A DNA stretch of 14,477 nt. It comes from an uncultured Dysosmobacter sp. (GTDB lineage Bacteria > Bacillota > Clostridia > Oscillospirales > Oscillospiraceae). A program made the position numbers and the translations under genes. Location: assembly GCA_934597465.1 (NCBI GenBank), contig CAKTSC010000015.1, forward strand, positions 1 to 14,477. The letters run 5' to 3'. Positions 1 through 5,601 of the stretch are shown one piece after another. The notes under the pieces are model-generated. The model made no database searches, was not told the DNA's origin, and worked only from the letters and a program-made list of their open reading frames with translations. Within the stretch, counting starts at the first letter, position 1. Each line of letters begins with the position of its first letter.

Positions 1-17
1 AAGAATGCTTGTGCCAT
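1..17 (-). CDS. 5' end of a minus-strand gene (partial, unidentified)
   Basis: Only about five codons lie in the window, reading M-A-Q-A-F before the edge. The start is supported by a GAGGTGA ribosome site five bases upstream of the ATG (23-29 on this strand) and by a sigma-A-like promoter further upstream. The product cannot be identified. It is divergent from the DUF975 gene to its right. Confidence 0.5.
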
Positions 18-44
18 TGTCTTCACCTCAATTTTTTCTCCATT

Positions 45-60
45 GATAGCTGACGCTATC
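45..60. promoter_or_regulatory. Inverted repeat in the leader of the left-edge gene
   Basis: GATAGC and GCTATC flank a four-base TGAC spacer, a perfect 6-bp inverted repeat between the predicted transcription start and the ribosome site of the minus-strand gene. It could be an operator or a small leader hairpin; nothing else in the window identifies the factor. Confidence 0.35.
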
Positions 61-74
61 GCATACTGCGCCTT

Positions 75-103
75 ATTCTACACCATGGCCACGGAAAAGT
101 CCA
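75..103 (-). promoter_or_regulatory. Sigma-A-like promoter for the left-edge minus-strand gene
   Basis: On the minus strand TGGACT (98-103) lies 17 bases from TAGAAT (75-80). The -35 matches four of six consensus bases and the -10 five of six. A start near position 68 would give a leader of about 50 bases containing the GATAGC/GCTATC repeat. Confidence 0.5.
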
Positions 104-214
104 GTCTAACTGTTTGCTTTTTTGCACAAATTCCGTATTTTTGGCAGGAATTGAACGGAAATGGGGCGAAATCCCGGAAAAGCGCCTGTCAGGAGCTTCC
201 TCGTCCCGCTTTTC

Positions 215-243
215 TTGCCATTTTGCCGAGTCTGTGGTAAACT
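215..243 (+). promoter_or_regulatory. Promoter for the DUF975 gene
   Basis: TTGCCA (215-220), a 17-base spacer and TAAACT (238-243), with TGG just before the -10 as in extended -10 promoters. The leader of about 95 bases ends with GCCGCC/GGCGGC (316-331), a short hairpin just upstream of the ribosome site. Confidence 0.45.
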
Positions 244-345
244 TCCGGCAGGGAGGGCGCATCCCTTCCGGAATTTTCATGGGACGGCGGCGGCAGGCCC
301 GCCCGATCCGTCCCGGCCGCCAAGCGGCGGCGGAAGGAGGGCCCC

Positions 346-1137
346 ATGCCCCTGATGATCGACCGTTCCCTGCTGAAGCGGGAGGCCCGCGCCCGGCTGC
401 GGGACGCCCAGGTGCCGCCCCGGCGGTTCTTCGCCCTGTATCTGGGGATCCTGACGGCGGCGGAGCTGGTGGCCGTGGCGGTGCAGCTCCTTGGCGGGGA
501 CAAGGCCCTGCTGGAGGATCTGCCGTCCCTTTTCGCCGTGGTGCTGGTGAATCTCGCGGCCCAGCTCCTTCTCGTGGGGATGCTGCTCTACGCCCTTGGG
601 ATCTGGCGGGGGCAGCGGATGGAGTACGGCTGCCTCTTCGACGGCTTCGCCTTTGCCGGGCGCTGCGTGGTGGTGGCCATCCTACAGTACGCCCTGCTGG
701 CCGCCGGCATGACCCTGATGATCCTGCCGGGGCTCTATTTCTTCTATGTGTACCGCTTCGCCCTCTTTGAGCTCTGCGAGGCGCCGGAGATCGGGCCCCT
801 GGAGGCCATGCGCCGGAGCCGCCTGCGCACCTTCGGCTGCAAGCGGCAGCTCTTCGCCATGGATCTCAGCTTCCTGCCCTGGATCATCCTGGCCCGGCTG
901 CCGGAGCTCTATCAGGATCTGGTCTACACCTTCCAGGCCACCTCCGCCCTCTACGGGCTGAGCCTGCCGGCGCCGCCGGCCCTGCCCCTCAGCGCCCTGG
1001 CGGAGACGCTGCTGTCCCAGGCGGTGTATTTTATTGTTGCGCTGGTGTATCTGCCCCACTATACCACGTGCCTGGCGGCGCTTTATGACGCGGCGAAGGA
1101 AGTGAATCCGGTTTCCGCTCCGCCATCGGCGGAGTGA
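346..1137 (+). CDS. DUF975 family integral membrane protein
   Basis: A 263-residue hydrophobic protein resembling the DUF975 family found throughout Clostridia and Bacilli, whose biochemical role is unknown. Predicted membrane segments lie around residues 28-49, 61-85, 104-137 (one or two passes), 171-185 and 222-238. The most family-like part is residues 150-179: a Gly-Pro-Leu-Glu-Ala-Met-Arg-Arg-Ser stretch after a membrane helix, then Lys-Arg-Gln-Leu-Phe and a Leu-Ser-Phe-hydrophobic-Trp segment. The first ATG is chosen because AAGGAGG (334-340) sits five bases before it; a second ATG at 355 would be too far from that site. The gene appears monocistronic, with its own promoter and terminator. 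Family assignment comes from remembered patterns and is fairly good; function is unassigned. Confidence 0.8.
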   Translation: MPLMIDRSLLKREARARLRDAQVPPRRFFALYLGILTAAELVAVAVQLLGGDKALLEDLPSLFAVVLVNLAAQLLLVGMLLYALGIWRGQRMEYGCLFDGFAFAGRCVVVAILQYALLAAGMTLMILPGLYFFYVYRFALFELCEAPEIGPLEAMRRSRLRTFGCKRQLFAMDLSFLPWIILARLPELYQDLVYTFQATSALYGLSLPAPPALPLSALAETLLSQAVYFIVALVYLPHYTTCLAALYDAAKEVNPVSAPPSAE

Positions 1138-1144
1138 TAGAGAG

Positions 1145-1171
1145 GAGCCGCCCCGAAGGGGGCGGCTCTTT
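1145..1171 (+). terminator. Intrinsic terminator of the DUF975 gene
   Basis: A perfect 10-bp stem, GAGCCGCCCC (1145-1154) with GGGGCGGCTC (1159-1168), closes a GAAG loop and is followed by TTT, starting seven bases after the stop codon. Confidence 0.75.
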
Positions 1172-1223
1172 CTGCGTCCCCGCCCGGGGCGGGGTAAGGG
1201 TGCCGGGGAGCCCGGCGGCTGTT

Positions 1224-1469
1224 GGCCCCGGATTGGGGCCGGGAGGGCCCGCCGTTCCGGCGGGGGCGATAGTGCCGATGAAGATCGGCAGCTTGCGAGG
1301 GGGTATTCTTTCCGAATTGAAAGAATACCCCCTCGCGCTCCCCAAGAAAAATTCTGGGAGGGATTTCGATTTCCCTCCCAGACCCTCCTTGAAACGACCA
1401 AAGGGAGGGGGCCCGCGGGCCCCCTCCCTTTGGAATCCCGCCCCGGGTTGGGTGCGGGGAAGGGGCGGG
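1224..1469. repeat. Array of seven consecutive hairpins
   Basis: Seven inverted repeats follow one another within 246 bases: GGCCCC/GGGGCC (1224-1240); CCCGCCG/CGGCGGG (1248-1264); TGCCGAT/ATCGGCA with a GAAG loop (1273-1290); a 17-bp perfect stem with an 8-base loop (arms 1295-1311 and 1320-1336); TCTGGGAGGGA/TCCCTCCCAGA (1353-1382); a 36-bp perfect loopless palindrome (1398-1433); and CCCGCCCC/GGGGCGGG (1437-1469). None ends in the U-run of a terminator. The size and perfection of three of the stems exceed what a GC-rich gap would be expected to give by chance. It could be a structured RNA, a composite intergenic repeat, or several nested repeats. Confidence 0.8.
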
Positions 1470-1554
1470 TTCGGGGGTGGGGGCCTTGCTTTTTGAAGGG
1501 TTTCGGTAGGGCGCGGGCTCTGTTCTGGGTGGAGGCGGGCACGTAGGGCGGGGG

Positions 1555-1582
1555 CCCGTGCGGACGCTTCGCTGCGCACGGG
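1555..1582. repeat. GC-rich inverted repeat
   Basis: CCCGTGCG (1555-1562) and CGCACGGG (1575-1582) form an 8-bp perfect stem around a 12-base interior containing CGCTTCGC. It looks like a dispersed intergenic palindrome; no terminator tail follows. Confidence 0.6.
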
Positions 1583-1734
1583 GTGGGTGGGGATGGAACG
1601 GGCATTGAAATGGAACCCCAGCAACCAACGGGCTAAATTTGTTATAGGCTCTGCTTCTCTTTCCGCGCCACTCCGCTTCGCTGGCGCTGGCGGGGTGATG
1701 GCGGGAGGATGGTTCGTCTACCCTTTTAACCTCT

Positions 1735-1766
1735 GTCATTGCGAGGAGCAAAGCGACGCGGCAATC
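1735..1766. repeat. CATTGCGAG-type intergenic repeat
   Basis: The unit begins GTCATTGCGAGGAGC and ends GACGCGGCAATC, with ATTGC/GCAAT as imperfect terminal inverted repeats. From memory this matches a palindromic intergenic element dispersed in many unrelated bacterial genomes. Read on the minus strand it produces the Arg-Phe-Ala-Pro-Arg-Asn-Asp peptide often seen in false ORFs. Confidence 0.65.
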
Positions 1767-1804
1767 CCTTCTTTTGAGGACGTTTGGGTTGCGAGAGCGG
1801 GTGC

Positions 1805-1910
1805 GGGCGGCCACACAGGGCCGCCCCTACGGGGTTATCGGGAGAAACAGCAAGTCCAGGGAACGGGCGGGGACGGAGTCCGCCCCTACACGGTGGGGGA
1901 GGTGCTGCGG
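1805..1910. repeat. Two copies of a CGCCCCTAC-ending hairpin repeat
   Basis: Copy 1 is GGGCGGCC/GGCCGCCC (1805-1826) followed by CTACGG. Copy 2 is GGGCGG/CCGCCC (1865-1885), with an inner GGAC-GGA-GTCC, followed by CTACACGGT and then GAGGTGCTGCGG. The same hairpin, CTAC(A/G)CGG tail and downstream GAGGT-like sequence recur at 5122-5258, so this is a dispersed repeat family, probably non-coding. Confidence 0.7.
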
Positions 1911-2165
1911 TTTCTCTATTTGGGCCGGGAATGACCAGGGAGCGCTGAGCGGAGTGGGGAGCGCGGGGATAGTAGCTGGTCAATTCGGGTTTTGCCCGAT
2001 GAATGAGGAGTGCAGCACGGCGTACAATGCTCGGAGGTTTGATGGGCACCCCGCCCGTGGTTACGTAGGGGGTGGGGCGACTGAGCAGAACAGTTACAAC
2101 TCGCGTCCCGCCGGGTGGGAGGGCGCGGAGCGCCTGACCGCACGGCGATAAAGCGTTTTTTTTTG

Positions 2166-2190
2166 ACGGCTCCACCGCCGTTTTCTTTTT
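2166..2190 (+). terminator. Terminator-like hairpin
   Basis: ACGGC (2166-2170) and GCCGT (2177-2181) enclose TCCACC and are followed by TTTCTTTTT. No gene precedes it on the plus strand, so it may end an unannotated transcript from the repeat region or belong to the repeat element. Confidence 0.45.
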
Positions 2191-2204
2191 GGGCTCACCA
2201 AAAA

Positions 2205-2323
2205 GACTACGCCCGCAGGCGTGTGCCGGAGGCAACCGACGCGTAGCGGCGGCTCTTAGCCGGAGGCTAAATAGGGGTGGATCGCCGCCGGGCATCCCCG
2301 GCGCCTTCGGTTGCTCAGCCGGG
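2205..2323 (+). ncRNA. Possible structured RNA with two GGA-capped domains
   Basis: Two adjacent long-range stems each enclose a small hairpin with an identical GGA loop. Domain 1: CTACGC (2207-2212) pairs with GCGTAG (2241-2246) around TGCC-GGA-GGCA (2224-2234). Domain 2: GGCGGC (2248-2253) pairs with GCCGCC (2284-2289) around TTAGCC-GGA-GGCTAA (2256-2270). A third stem, CCCGGC/GCCGGG (2297-2323), and a T-rich stretch follow. ACGCC/GGCGT (2209-2222) could form instead of stem 1. The pairings are visible; that this is a functional RNA is inference, and it could be a mobile repeat. It does not match a known class that I recognise. Orientation is a guess. Confidence 0.35.
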
Positions 2324-2452
2324 CGGTAACAGAGTGTTCTTTTTTGTTATTCTTTTGTTACCGTTTCCAGCTTGATTTCCACATATTGGCTTTCGCAGCA
2401 GGGCGTTTCGGGGGGATTGTGGGAGACATAACGCCAGGAATGGCGCAAAAAC

Positions 2453-2481
2453 TTGACAAGAGTGGGGTTTGCGTGTATAAT
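2453..2481 (+). promoter_or_regulatory. Consensus sigma-A promoter of the G5/3D gene
   Basis: TTGACA (2453-2458), a 17-base spacer and TATAAT (2476-2481), both hexamers perfect, with TG one base before the -10. It predicts strong transcription starting near 2488 and a leader of about 115 bases. Confidence 0.9.
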
Positions 2482-2500
2482 AAGCCCTGTTTTCAAGAAA

Positions 2501-2594
2501 GTAACAAAAGTTACAAACTGACATTTTCCCGATCCCGCCGGTATAGAATGGAAAGAAAACAGGCAGAATCAGGATATCCTGACCCCCGGAGGTG
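2501..2594 (+). promoter_or_regulatory. Structured leader of the G5/3D gene
   Basis: The leader holds GTAAC-AAAA-GTTAC (2501-2514), a 14-bp perfect palindrome TCAGGATATCCTGA (2569-2582), and then the GGAGGTG ribosome site (2588-2594). The palindrome lies six bases upstream of that site, where a bound protein or folded RNA could affect translation. I do not recognise a known riboswitch, including the c-di-AMP ydaO type sometimes found upstream of wall-remodelling genes. Confidence 0.4.
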
Positions 2595-2602
2595 TACCTT
2601 TC

Positions 2603-3613
2603 ATGAAGCTGAACCAACGATCCCGGCGGCGCTCCTTTGCCGCTTTGACCCTGGCCTGCGCCCTCTGTGCCGGAACCTTTGCCATGGCCCATGCCGACGC
2701 CCTCTACATCCTCACCGGCGCCAGCGACGAGGCCGTGCTGCTGGACGAGACCACCCAGGCGCCGGATCTCTCCTCCCAGATGGTCTACGTGGGCAGCGCC
2801 GCGGGCGGCTATGAGCTGAACCTGAAGGCCGGGCGGCCCGTGCGCATCCAGTACGGCAACACCATCCTGGGCACCACCGCCCAGGGGGAGACCGTCTCGG
2901 AGCTGCTGGCCCGGTTTGACATCGTGCCCGGGCCCCTGGACGCCGTGCTGGTGGACGTGGGCGTGAGCCGCGTCACCCTGACCGTGGGCTCCGACCTCAC
3001 CTACTACGAGGCCAAGACCCACTCCGTCCTCTACGAGACCCAGCGCATCCCCACCGCCGACCTGATGCAGGGGCAGGAGGAAGTGGTGCAGGCGGGCTCC
3101 AACGGCATCGCCACCGACATCTATGAGGTGGTCTGGTCCGGCGGCAGCGAGATCTCCCGCCAGTGGGTGGAGCAGGTGGAGAGCACCGCCGTCACCGAGA
3201 TCATCCGCTACGGCACCTCCGTCTCCTCCGTGGATCCCAGCGACAAGCTGGTGAACGTCAGCCGCAGCGACGACGGCAGCGGCGTGCTGACCTTCGCCTC
3301 CGGCGCCACCATGAAGTTCAGCCAGGCCCGCACCATGAAATGCACCGCCTACACCGCCGGGTACGACGGCGTGGGCACCCGCACCGCCACCGGAACCACC
3401 GTCCACCGGGGCACCGTGGCCGTGGATAAGCGCTATATCCCCCTGGGCACCCGGATGTTCATCGTCACCGAAAAGGGCAGCTACGTCTACGGCATGGCCA
3501 AGGCGGAGGACACCGGCATGCGGGGCGACAACAAGTTGGATCTCTACATGGACAGCTACGCCGAATGCATCAACTTCGGGAGAAGGAACTGCACGGTCTA
3601 TATCCTGAACTGA
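2603..3613 (+). CDS. Secreted G5 and 3D domain protein (YabE-like)
   Basis: A 336-residue exported protein probably acting in the cell wall. A basic start and hydrophobic stretch (residues 8-29) ending Ala-His-Ala form a signal peptide cut near residue 31. A DUF348-like segment follows (about 78-125), then a G5 domain (about 134-205) and a C-terminal 3D domain (about 245-335). The three aspartates that give the 3D domain its name are visible: Asp275 in Ala-Val-Asp, Asp303 in Glu-Asp-Thr-Gly and Asp313 in Leu-Asp-Leu. The 3D fold is related to MltA-type lytic transglycosylases, and relatives include Bacillus YabE and resuscitation-promoting-factor-like proteins, so peptidoglycan remodelling is the likely job. 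The start has a GGAGGTG site and a perfect promoter. In Bacillus the order is yabE, rnmV, ksgA; here rsmA follows but rnmV is absent and a strong terminator intervenes. Confidence 0.88.
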   Translation: MKLNQRSRRRSFAALTLACALCAGTFAMAHADALYILTGASDEAVLLDETTQAPDLSSQMVYVGSAAGGYELNLKAGRPVRIQYGNTILGTTAQGETVSELLARFDIVPGPLDAVLVDVGVSRVTLTVGSDLTYYEAKTHSVLYETQRIPTADLMQGQEEVVQAGSNGIATDIYEVVWSGGSEISRQWVEQVESTAVTEIIRYGTSVSSVDPSDKLVNVSRSDDGSGVLTFASGATMKFSQARTMKCTAYTAGYDGVGTRTATGTTVHRGTVAVDKRYIPLGTRMFIVTEKGSYVYGMAKAEDTGMRGDNKLDLYMDSYAECINFGRRNCTVYILN

Positions 3614-3647
3614 GTTTCGCGGAGGGCGAAGCCTTCCGCGAGGGAAA

Positions 3648-3684
3648 CCGGGCCAGCGCCTAAAGGCGCCGGCCCGGCTTTTTT
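3648..3684 (+). terminator. Intrinsic terminator of the G5/3D gene
   Basis: CCGGGCC (3648-3654) pairs with GGCCCGG (3671-3677); after one A/C mismatch the stem continues as GCGCC/GGCGC around TAAA. CTTTTTTC follows. A weaker hairpin (about 3616-3641) precedes it. Confidence 0.9.
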
Positions 3685-3691
3685 CTTGGTA

Positions 3692-3729
3692 CGGGAAGAG
3701 GCCGCCCCGGAGGGGGCGGCCTCTTCCCG
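3692..3729. repeat. 17-bp perfect inverted repeat
   Basis: The arms 3692-3708 and 3713-3729 pair perfectly over 17 bp with a GGAG loop and no following T-run. It lies eight bases after the upstream terminator. A further 8-bp stem, CCGTCCGG/CCGGACGG (3753-3774), follows, then CGGCTTTTCC, which may be a second weak terminator ahead of rsmA. Confidence 0.7.
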
Positions 3730-3850
3730 GCTTCCCGTCCGGGGACGCGGGGCCGTCCGGGAGCTGCCGGACGGGCGGCTTTTCCGGGGGTTTTGTGGGG
3801 GATGCCGGGAATGGGAGACGGGCAGGGGAAGAATCCCGGTGCTTTTGGGG

Positions 3851-3879
3851 TTTTCAACCGGCGGGAAATCTGCTATACT
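3851..3879 (+). promoter_or_regulatory. Promoter of rsmA
   Basis: TTTTCA (3851-3856), a 17-base spacer and TATACT (3874-3879), giving a start near 3886 and a leader of about 65 bases. This argues against an upstream GTG at 3903 as the start codon. Confidence 0.55.
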
Positions 3880-3950
3880 GAGCTTGCAGAACCGGCGCGG
3901 CGGTGATTTCAGGGGTTTTCCGGGAGGGGGCCCCGGCGGGAGGAATCGGG

Positions 3951-4808
3951 ATGGAACTTTGTAATGAGATCGTGATCCGGGGGCTTTTGGAGCGGCACGG
4001 CTTCCACTTCTCCCGCTCCATGGGGCAGAACTTCCTCATCGACCCCAGCATCCCCGCCGCCATCGCGGAGGCATCCGGGGCGGACGAGGGCTGCGGTGTG
4101 CTGGAGATCGGGCCGGGCATCGGGCCGCTGACGGCGGAGCTTGCCAAGCGGGCCGGGAAGGTGGTCTCCGTGGAGCTTGACCGGGCGCTGCTACCGGTGC
4201 TGGCGGAGACGGTGGGAGATCTGCCCAACGTGGAGATCGTGCCGGGGGATGCCCTGCGGCTGGATCTGGAGGGGCTGATCCGGGAGAAGTTCCGGGGGCT
4301 CACGCCCATGGTCTGCGCCAACCTGCCCTACAACATCACGACGCCGGTGCTGACGAAGCTTGTGGGGATCCCCAGCCTCACGGCGCTGACGGTGCTGATC
4401 CAGAAGGAGGCGGCCCAGCGCCTGACCGCCCCCCAGGGGAGCCCGGAGATCGGAGCCTTCCCGCTGCAGCTGCAGTACCGGATGGAGACGGAACTGCTCT
4501 TCGATGTGGAGCCGGAGTGCTTCCTGCCCCGGCCCAAGGTGACTTCCACGGTACTGCGCTGCGTCCGGCGGGAGCGGCCGGCGGTGGCGGTTTCCGATGA
4601 GGCGCTCTTCCAGAGGGTGCTGAAGGGGGCCTTCCTGCTGCGGCGGAAGACCCTCAGCAACAGTCTGGCCTCTGCCCTGCCGGGATCCCGCAAGGAGGAC
4701 ATCCAGGCGGCCATCGCGGAGTGCGGGCTGCCCGCCGCGGTGCGGGGGGAGGCGCTGGGACTGGCGCAGTTTGCCGCGCTGACGGAGGCGCTGGGGAAGC
4801 GGAGCTAA
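3951..4808 (+). CDS. rsmA: 16S rRNA dimethyladenosine transferase RsmA (KsgA)
   Basis: Uses S-adenosylmethionine to dimethylate two adjacent adenines in the 3'-terminal helix of 16S rRNA, a late step in small-subunit assembly. At 285 residues it is of normal family length. Visible signatures are Ser-Met-Gly-Gln-Asn-Phe-Leu-Ile-Asp (residues 23-31, the usual N-terminal motif), SAM motif I with Glu-Ile-Gly-Pro-Gly-Ile-Gly (52-58), the acidic residue of Val-Glu-Leu-Asp (74-77), Gly-Asp-Ala (99-101) and the catalytic Asn-Leu-Pro-Tyr (124-127). The reading frame extends to a GTG at 3903, but the ATG at 3951 has GGGAGGA six bases before it and matches the usual start of the family. It is a single gene with its own promoter; a gene-free repeat region follows. 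Confidence 0.95.
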   Translation: MELCNEIVIRGLLERHGFHFSRSMGQNFLIDPSIPAAIAEASGADEGCGVLEIGPGIGPLTAELAKRAGKVVSVELDRALLPVLAETVGDLPNVEIVPGDALRLDLEGLIREKFRGLTPMVCANLPYNITTPVLTKLVGIPSLTALTVLIQKEAAQRLTAPQGSPEIGAFPLQLQYRMETELLFDVEPECFLPRPKVTSTVLRCVRRERPAVAVSDEALFQRVLKGAFLLRRKTLSNSLASALPGSRKEDIQAAIAECGLPAAVRGEALGLAQFAALTEALGKRS

Positions 4809-4840
4809 GGCGAAGATCTGCGGCCTGGGCGTCTGCCCCC

Positions 4841-4901
4841 GCCCTACGGAGGCATTCTTGATCGTTCCGGCAATGGGCCGGGGCATTGGGCCCTACGGAG
4901 G
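4841..4901. repeat. Direct repeats of GCCCTACGGAGG
   Basis: The 12-mer GCCCTACGGAGG occurs at 4841-4852 and 4890-4901, and a shortened GCCTACGGAG at 5281-5290. CCTACGG also ends the hairpin repeat near 1827, so these may be truncated members of the same family. Confidence 0.6.
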
Positions 4902-4949
4902 GAGTGCAGGGACGGAAGAAATGGTCGGCCATCAAAGTGCGTGCCGGCA

Positions 4950-5117
4950 ATCCCTCAGCCGCCCTTTGGGCGGCAGCTCCTGTTGCAGTGCCCAAAATTC
5001 TTTGTTCGCTGACCGCTCGCAGAATTTTGACCGCTGCCACTCGCTGGCCTCGCTGTCTTTGCCCCCGGCAGCGCTCGGCTCGCTCCCCCTTTGCACAAGG
5101 AAGCCTTGCCCTGCGGG
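4950..5117. repeat. Interrupted copy (A) of an intergenic repeat
   Basis: The left part (4950-4980, ATCCCTCAGCCGCCC through GGCAGCTCC) and the right part (5087-5117, CTTTGCACAAGGAAG through CCCTGCGGG) align with a continuous unit at 5367-5425 with only a few mismatches. Between them lies a 106-base segment absent from the other copy. I recall similar ATCCCTCAG...GCTCCCTTTGCA...GCCTT elements from other Clostridia. Confidence 0.6.
4981..5086. mobile_element. Small non-coding insertion inside a repeat (MITE-like)
   Basis: A 106-base segment interrupting repeat copy A. It carries CAAAATTCT (4993-5001) and AGAATTTTG (5021-5029), a 9-bp perfect inverted repeat, and is bounded by GCTCC at 4976-4980 and 5082-5086, which could be a 5-bp target duplication. 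The uninterrupted copy at 5367-5425 has GCTCC once at the matching place. No coding capacity is seen, and no long terminal inverted repeats are evident, so a class cannot be assigned. Confidence 0.45.
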
Positions 5118-5121
5118 GGAC

Positions 5122-5258
5122 GGGGGCGGGAGAACACGTAGGTTCGCCCCTACGCGGTGTTGGAGGTTTGCGGGAACCAACAAAGTCGGTTTTTGCGGCA
5201 GTCTGGCGGCGGGGCGGGACGGAGCCCGCCCCCTACACGGTTACAGAAGTGCCTGCGG
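5122..5258. repeat. Two further copies of the CGCCCCTAC-ending hairpin repeat
   Basis: One copy pairs GGGCG (5124-5128) with CGCCC (5145-5149), then CCTACGCGGTGTTGGAGG. The other pairs GGGGCGGG (5211-5218) with CCCGCCCC (5225-5232), then CTACACGGTTACAGAAG. Tail and downstream sequence match those at 1887-1910, placing all in one family. Confidence 0.65.
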
Positions 5259-5366
5259 GCGGCGGGGTGTGGTCATTCCGGCCTACGGAGTTGCTAGGGC
5301 TATGCCGGTGGGGCGATAGGAACCATCGGCCCCGGCTGGGTTCCGCTGCCTGGAAGGCGGCGGGCG

Positions 5367-5425
5367 ATCCCTCAGCCGTCCTTTGGGCGACTGCTCCCTT
5401 TGCACAGGGGAGCCTTGCCCTGCGG
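5367..5425. repeat. Uninterrupted copy (B) of the repeat split at 4950-5117
   Basis: It runs ATCCCTCAGCCGTCC ... GCTCCCTTTGCACAG ... CCCTGCGGG without interruption and serves as the reference that shows copy A carries an insertion. It lies about 60 bases upstream of the pckA -35 box. Confidence 0.6.
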
Positions 5426-5481
5426 GATCCCGCCGTCTGGGGGCGGCGGGAGAAATTCTACGGTTTCCTTTGGTTTGTATC

Positions 5482-5510
5482 TTGTTTTTTGTCAGGCAAA
5501 CGATTATAAT
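5482..5510 (+). promoter_or_regulatory. Promoter of pckA
   Basis: TTGTTT (5482-5487), a 17-base spacer and a perfect TATAAT (5505-5510). The -35 matches only three of six bases, which may indicate help from an activator. The surroundings are sharply A/T-rich compared with the flanking repeats. Confidence 0.7.
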
Positions 5511-5523
5511 GAAGAAAAAATCT

Positions 5524-5545
5524 GGTGTGTTAATTCTTTCACACC
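5524..5545 (+). promoter_or_regulatory. Hairpin in the pckA leader
   Basis: GGTGTG (5524-5529) and CACACC (5540-5545) form a 6-bp stem with a 10-base loop just after the predicted transcription start. It could be an operator or an RNA 5' stabiliser. Confidence 0.35.
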
Positions 5546-5601
5546 CGTTGTATCCCTTCCCGATCTACTACACGCTTACTATTTGACAGGAGGTTTGCAA
5601 A

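Larger units (their letters stand above)
1172..2452. other. Gene-free, repeat-rich intergenic region
   Basis: About 1.3 kb without a credible gene. The open frames here have arginine/proline-rich translations, lack proper ribosome sites, and run through inverted repeats, so I treat them as by-products of high GC. The stretch holds a hairpin array (1224-1469), a GC-rich hairpin (1555-1582), a CATTGCGAG-type element (1735-1766), two dispersed hairpin repeats (1805-1910), a terminator-like hairpin (2166-2190) and a possible folded RNA (2205-2323). I saw nothing I could name in 1911-2160. Confidence 0.7.
4809..5481. other. Gene-free, repeat-rich intergenic region
   Basis: About 670 bases between rsmA and the pckA promoter with no credible gene; overlapping frames translate repeats and change phase within them. 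It contains direct repeats (4841-4901), a repeat interrupted by a 106-base segment (4950-5117), two copies of the CGCCCCTAC-type hairpin (5122-5258) and an uninterrupted second copy of the broken repeat (5367-5425). No clear terminator follows the rsmA stop. Confidence 0.7.

Noticed and set aside
1726..2295. A 189-codon minus-strand frame in the repeat region
   Set aside because: It runs through the CATTGCGAG element and the hairpin repeats, contains the Arg-Phe-Ala-Pro-Arg-Asn-Asp peptide typical of that repeat, and lacks a domain I can recognise. Repeat-derived false frames explain it better than a gene.
1172..2452. CRISPR array or integron attC sites as an explanation of the hairpin clusters
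   Set aside because: There are no regularly spaced identical repeats with unique spacers, no cas genes, no integrase, and the hairpins differ in sequence and size.
3903..3950. GTG at 3903 as the rsmA start
   Set aside because: It would begin about 17 bases after the predicted transcription start without a ribosome site; the ATG at 3951 has a good site and matches the usual protein start.
4858..5509. Overlapping plus-strand frames (4858-5319 and 4886-5509)
   Set aside because: They translate dispersed repeats, overlap in different phases, and lack ribosome sites.
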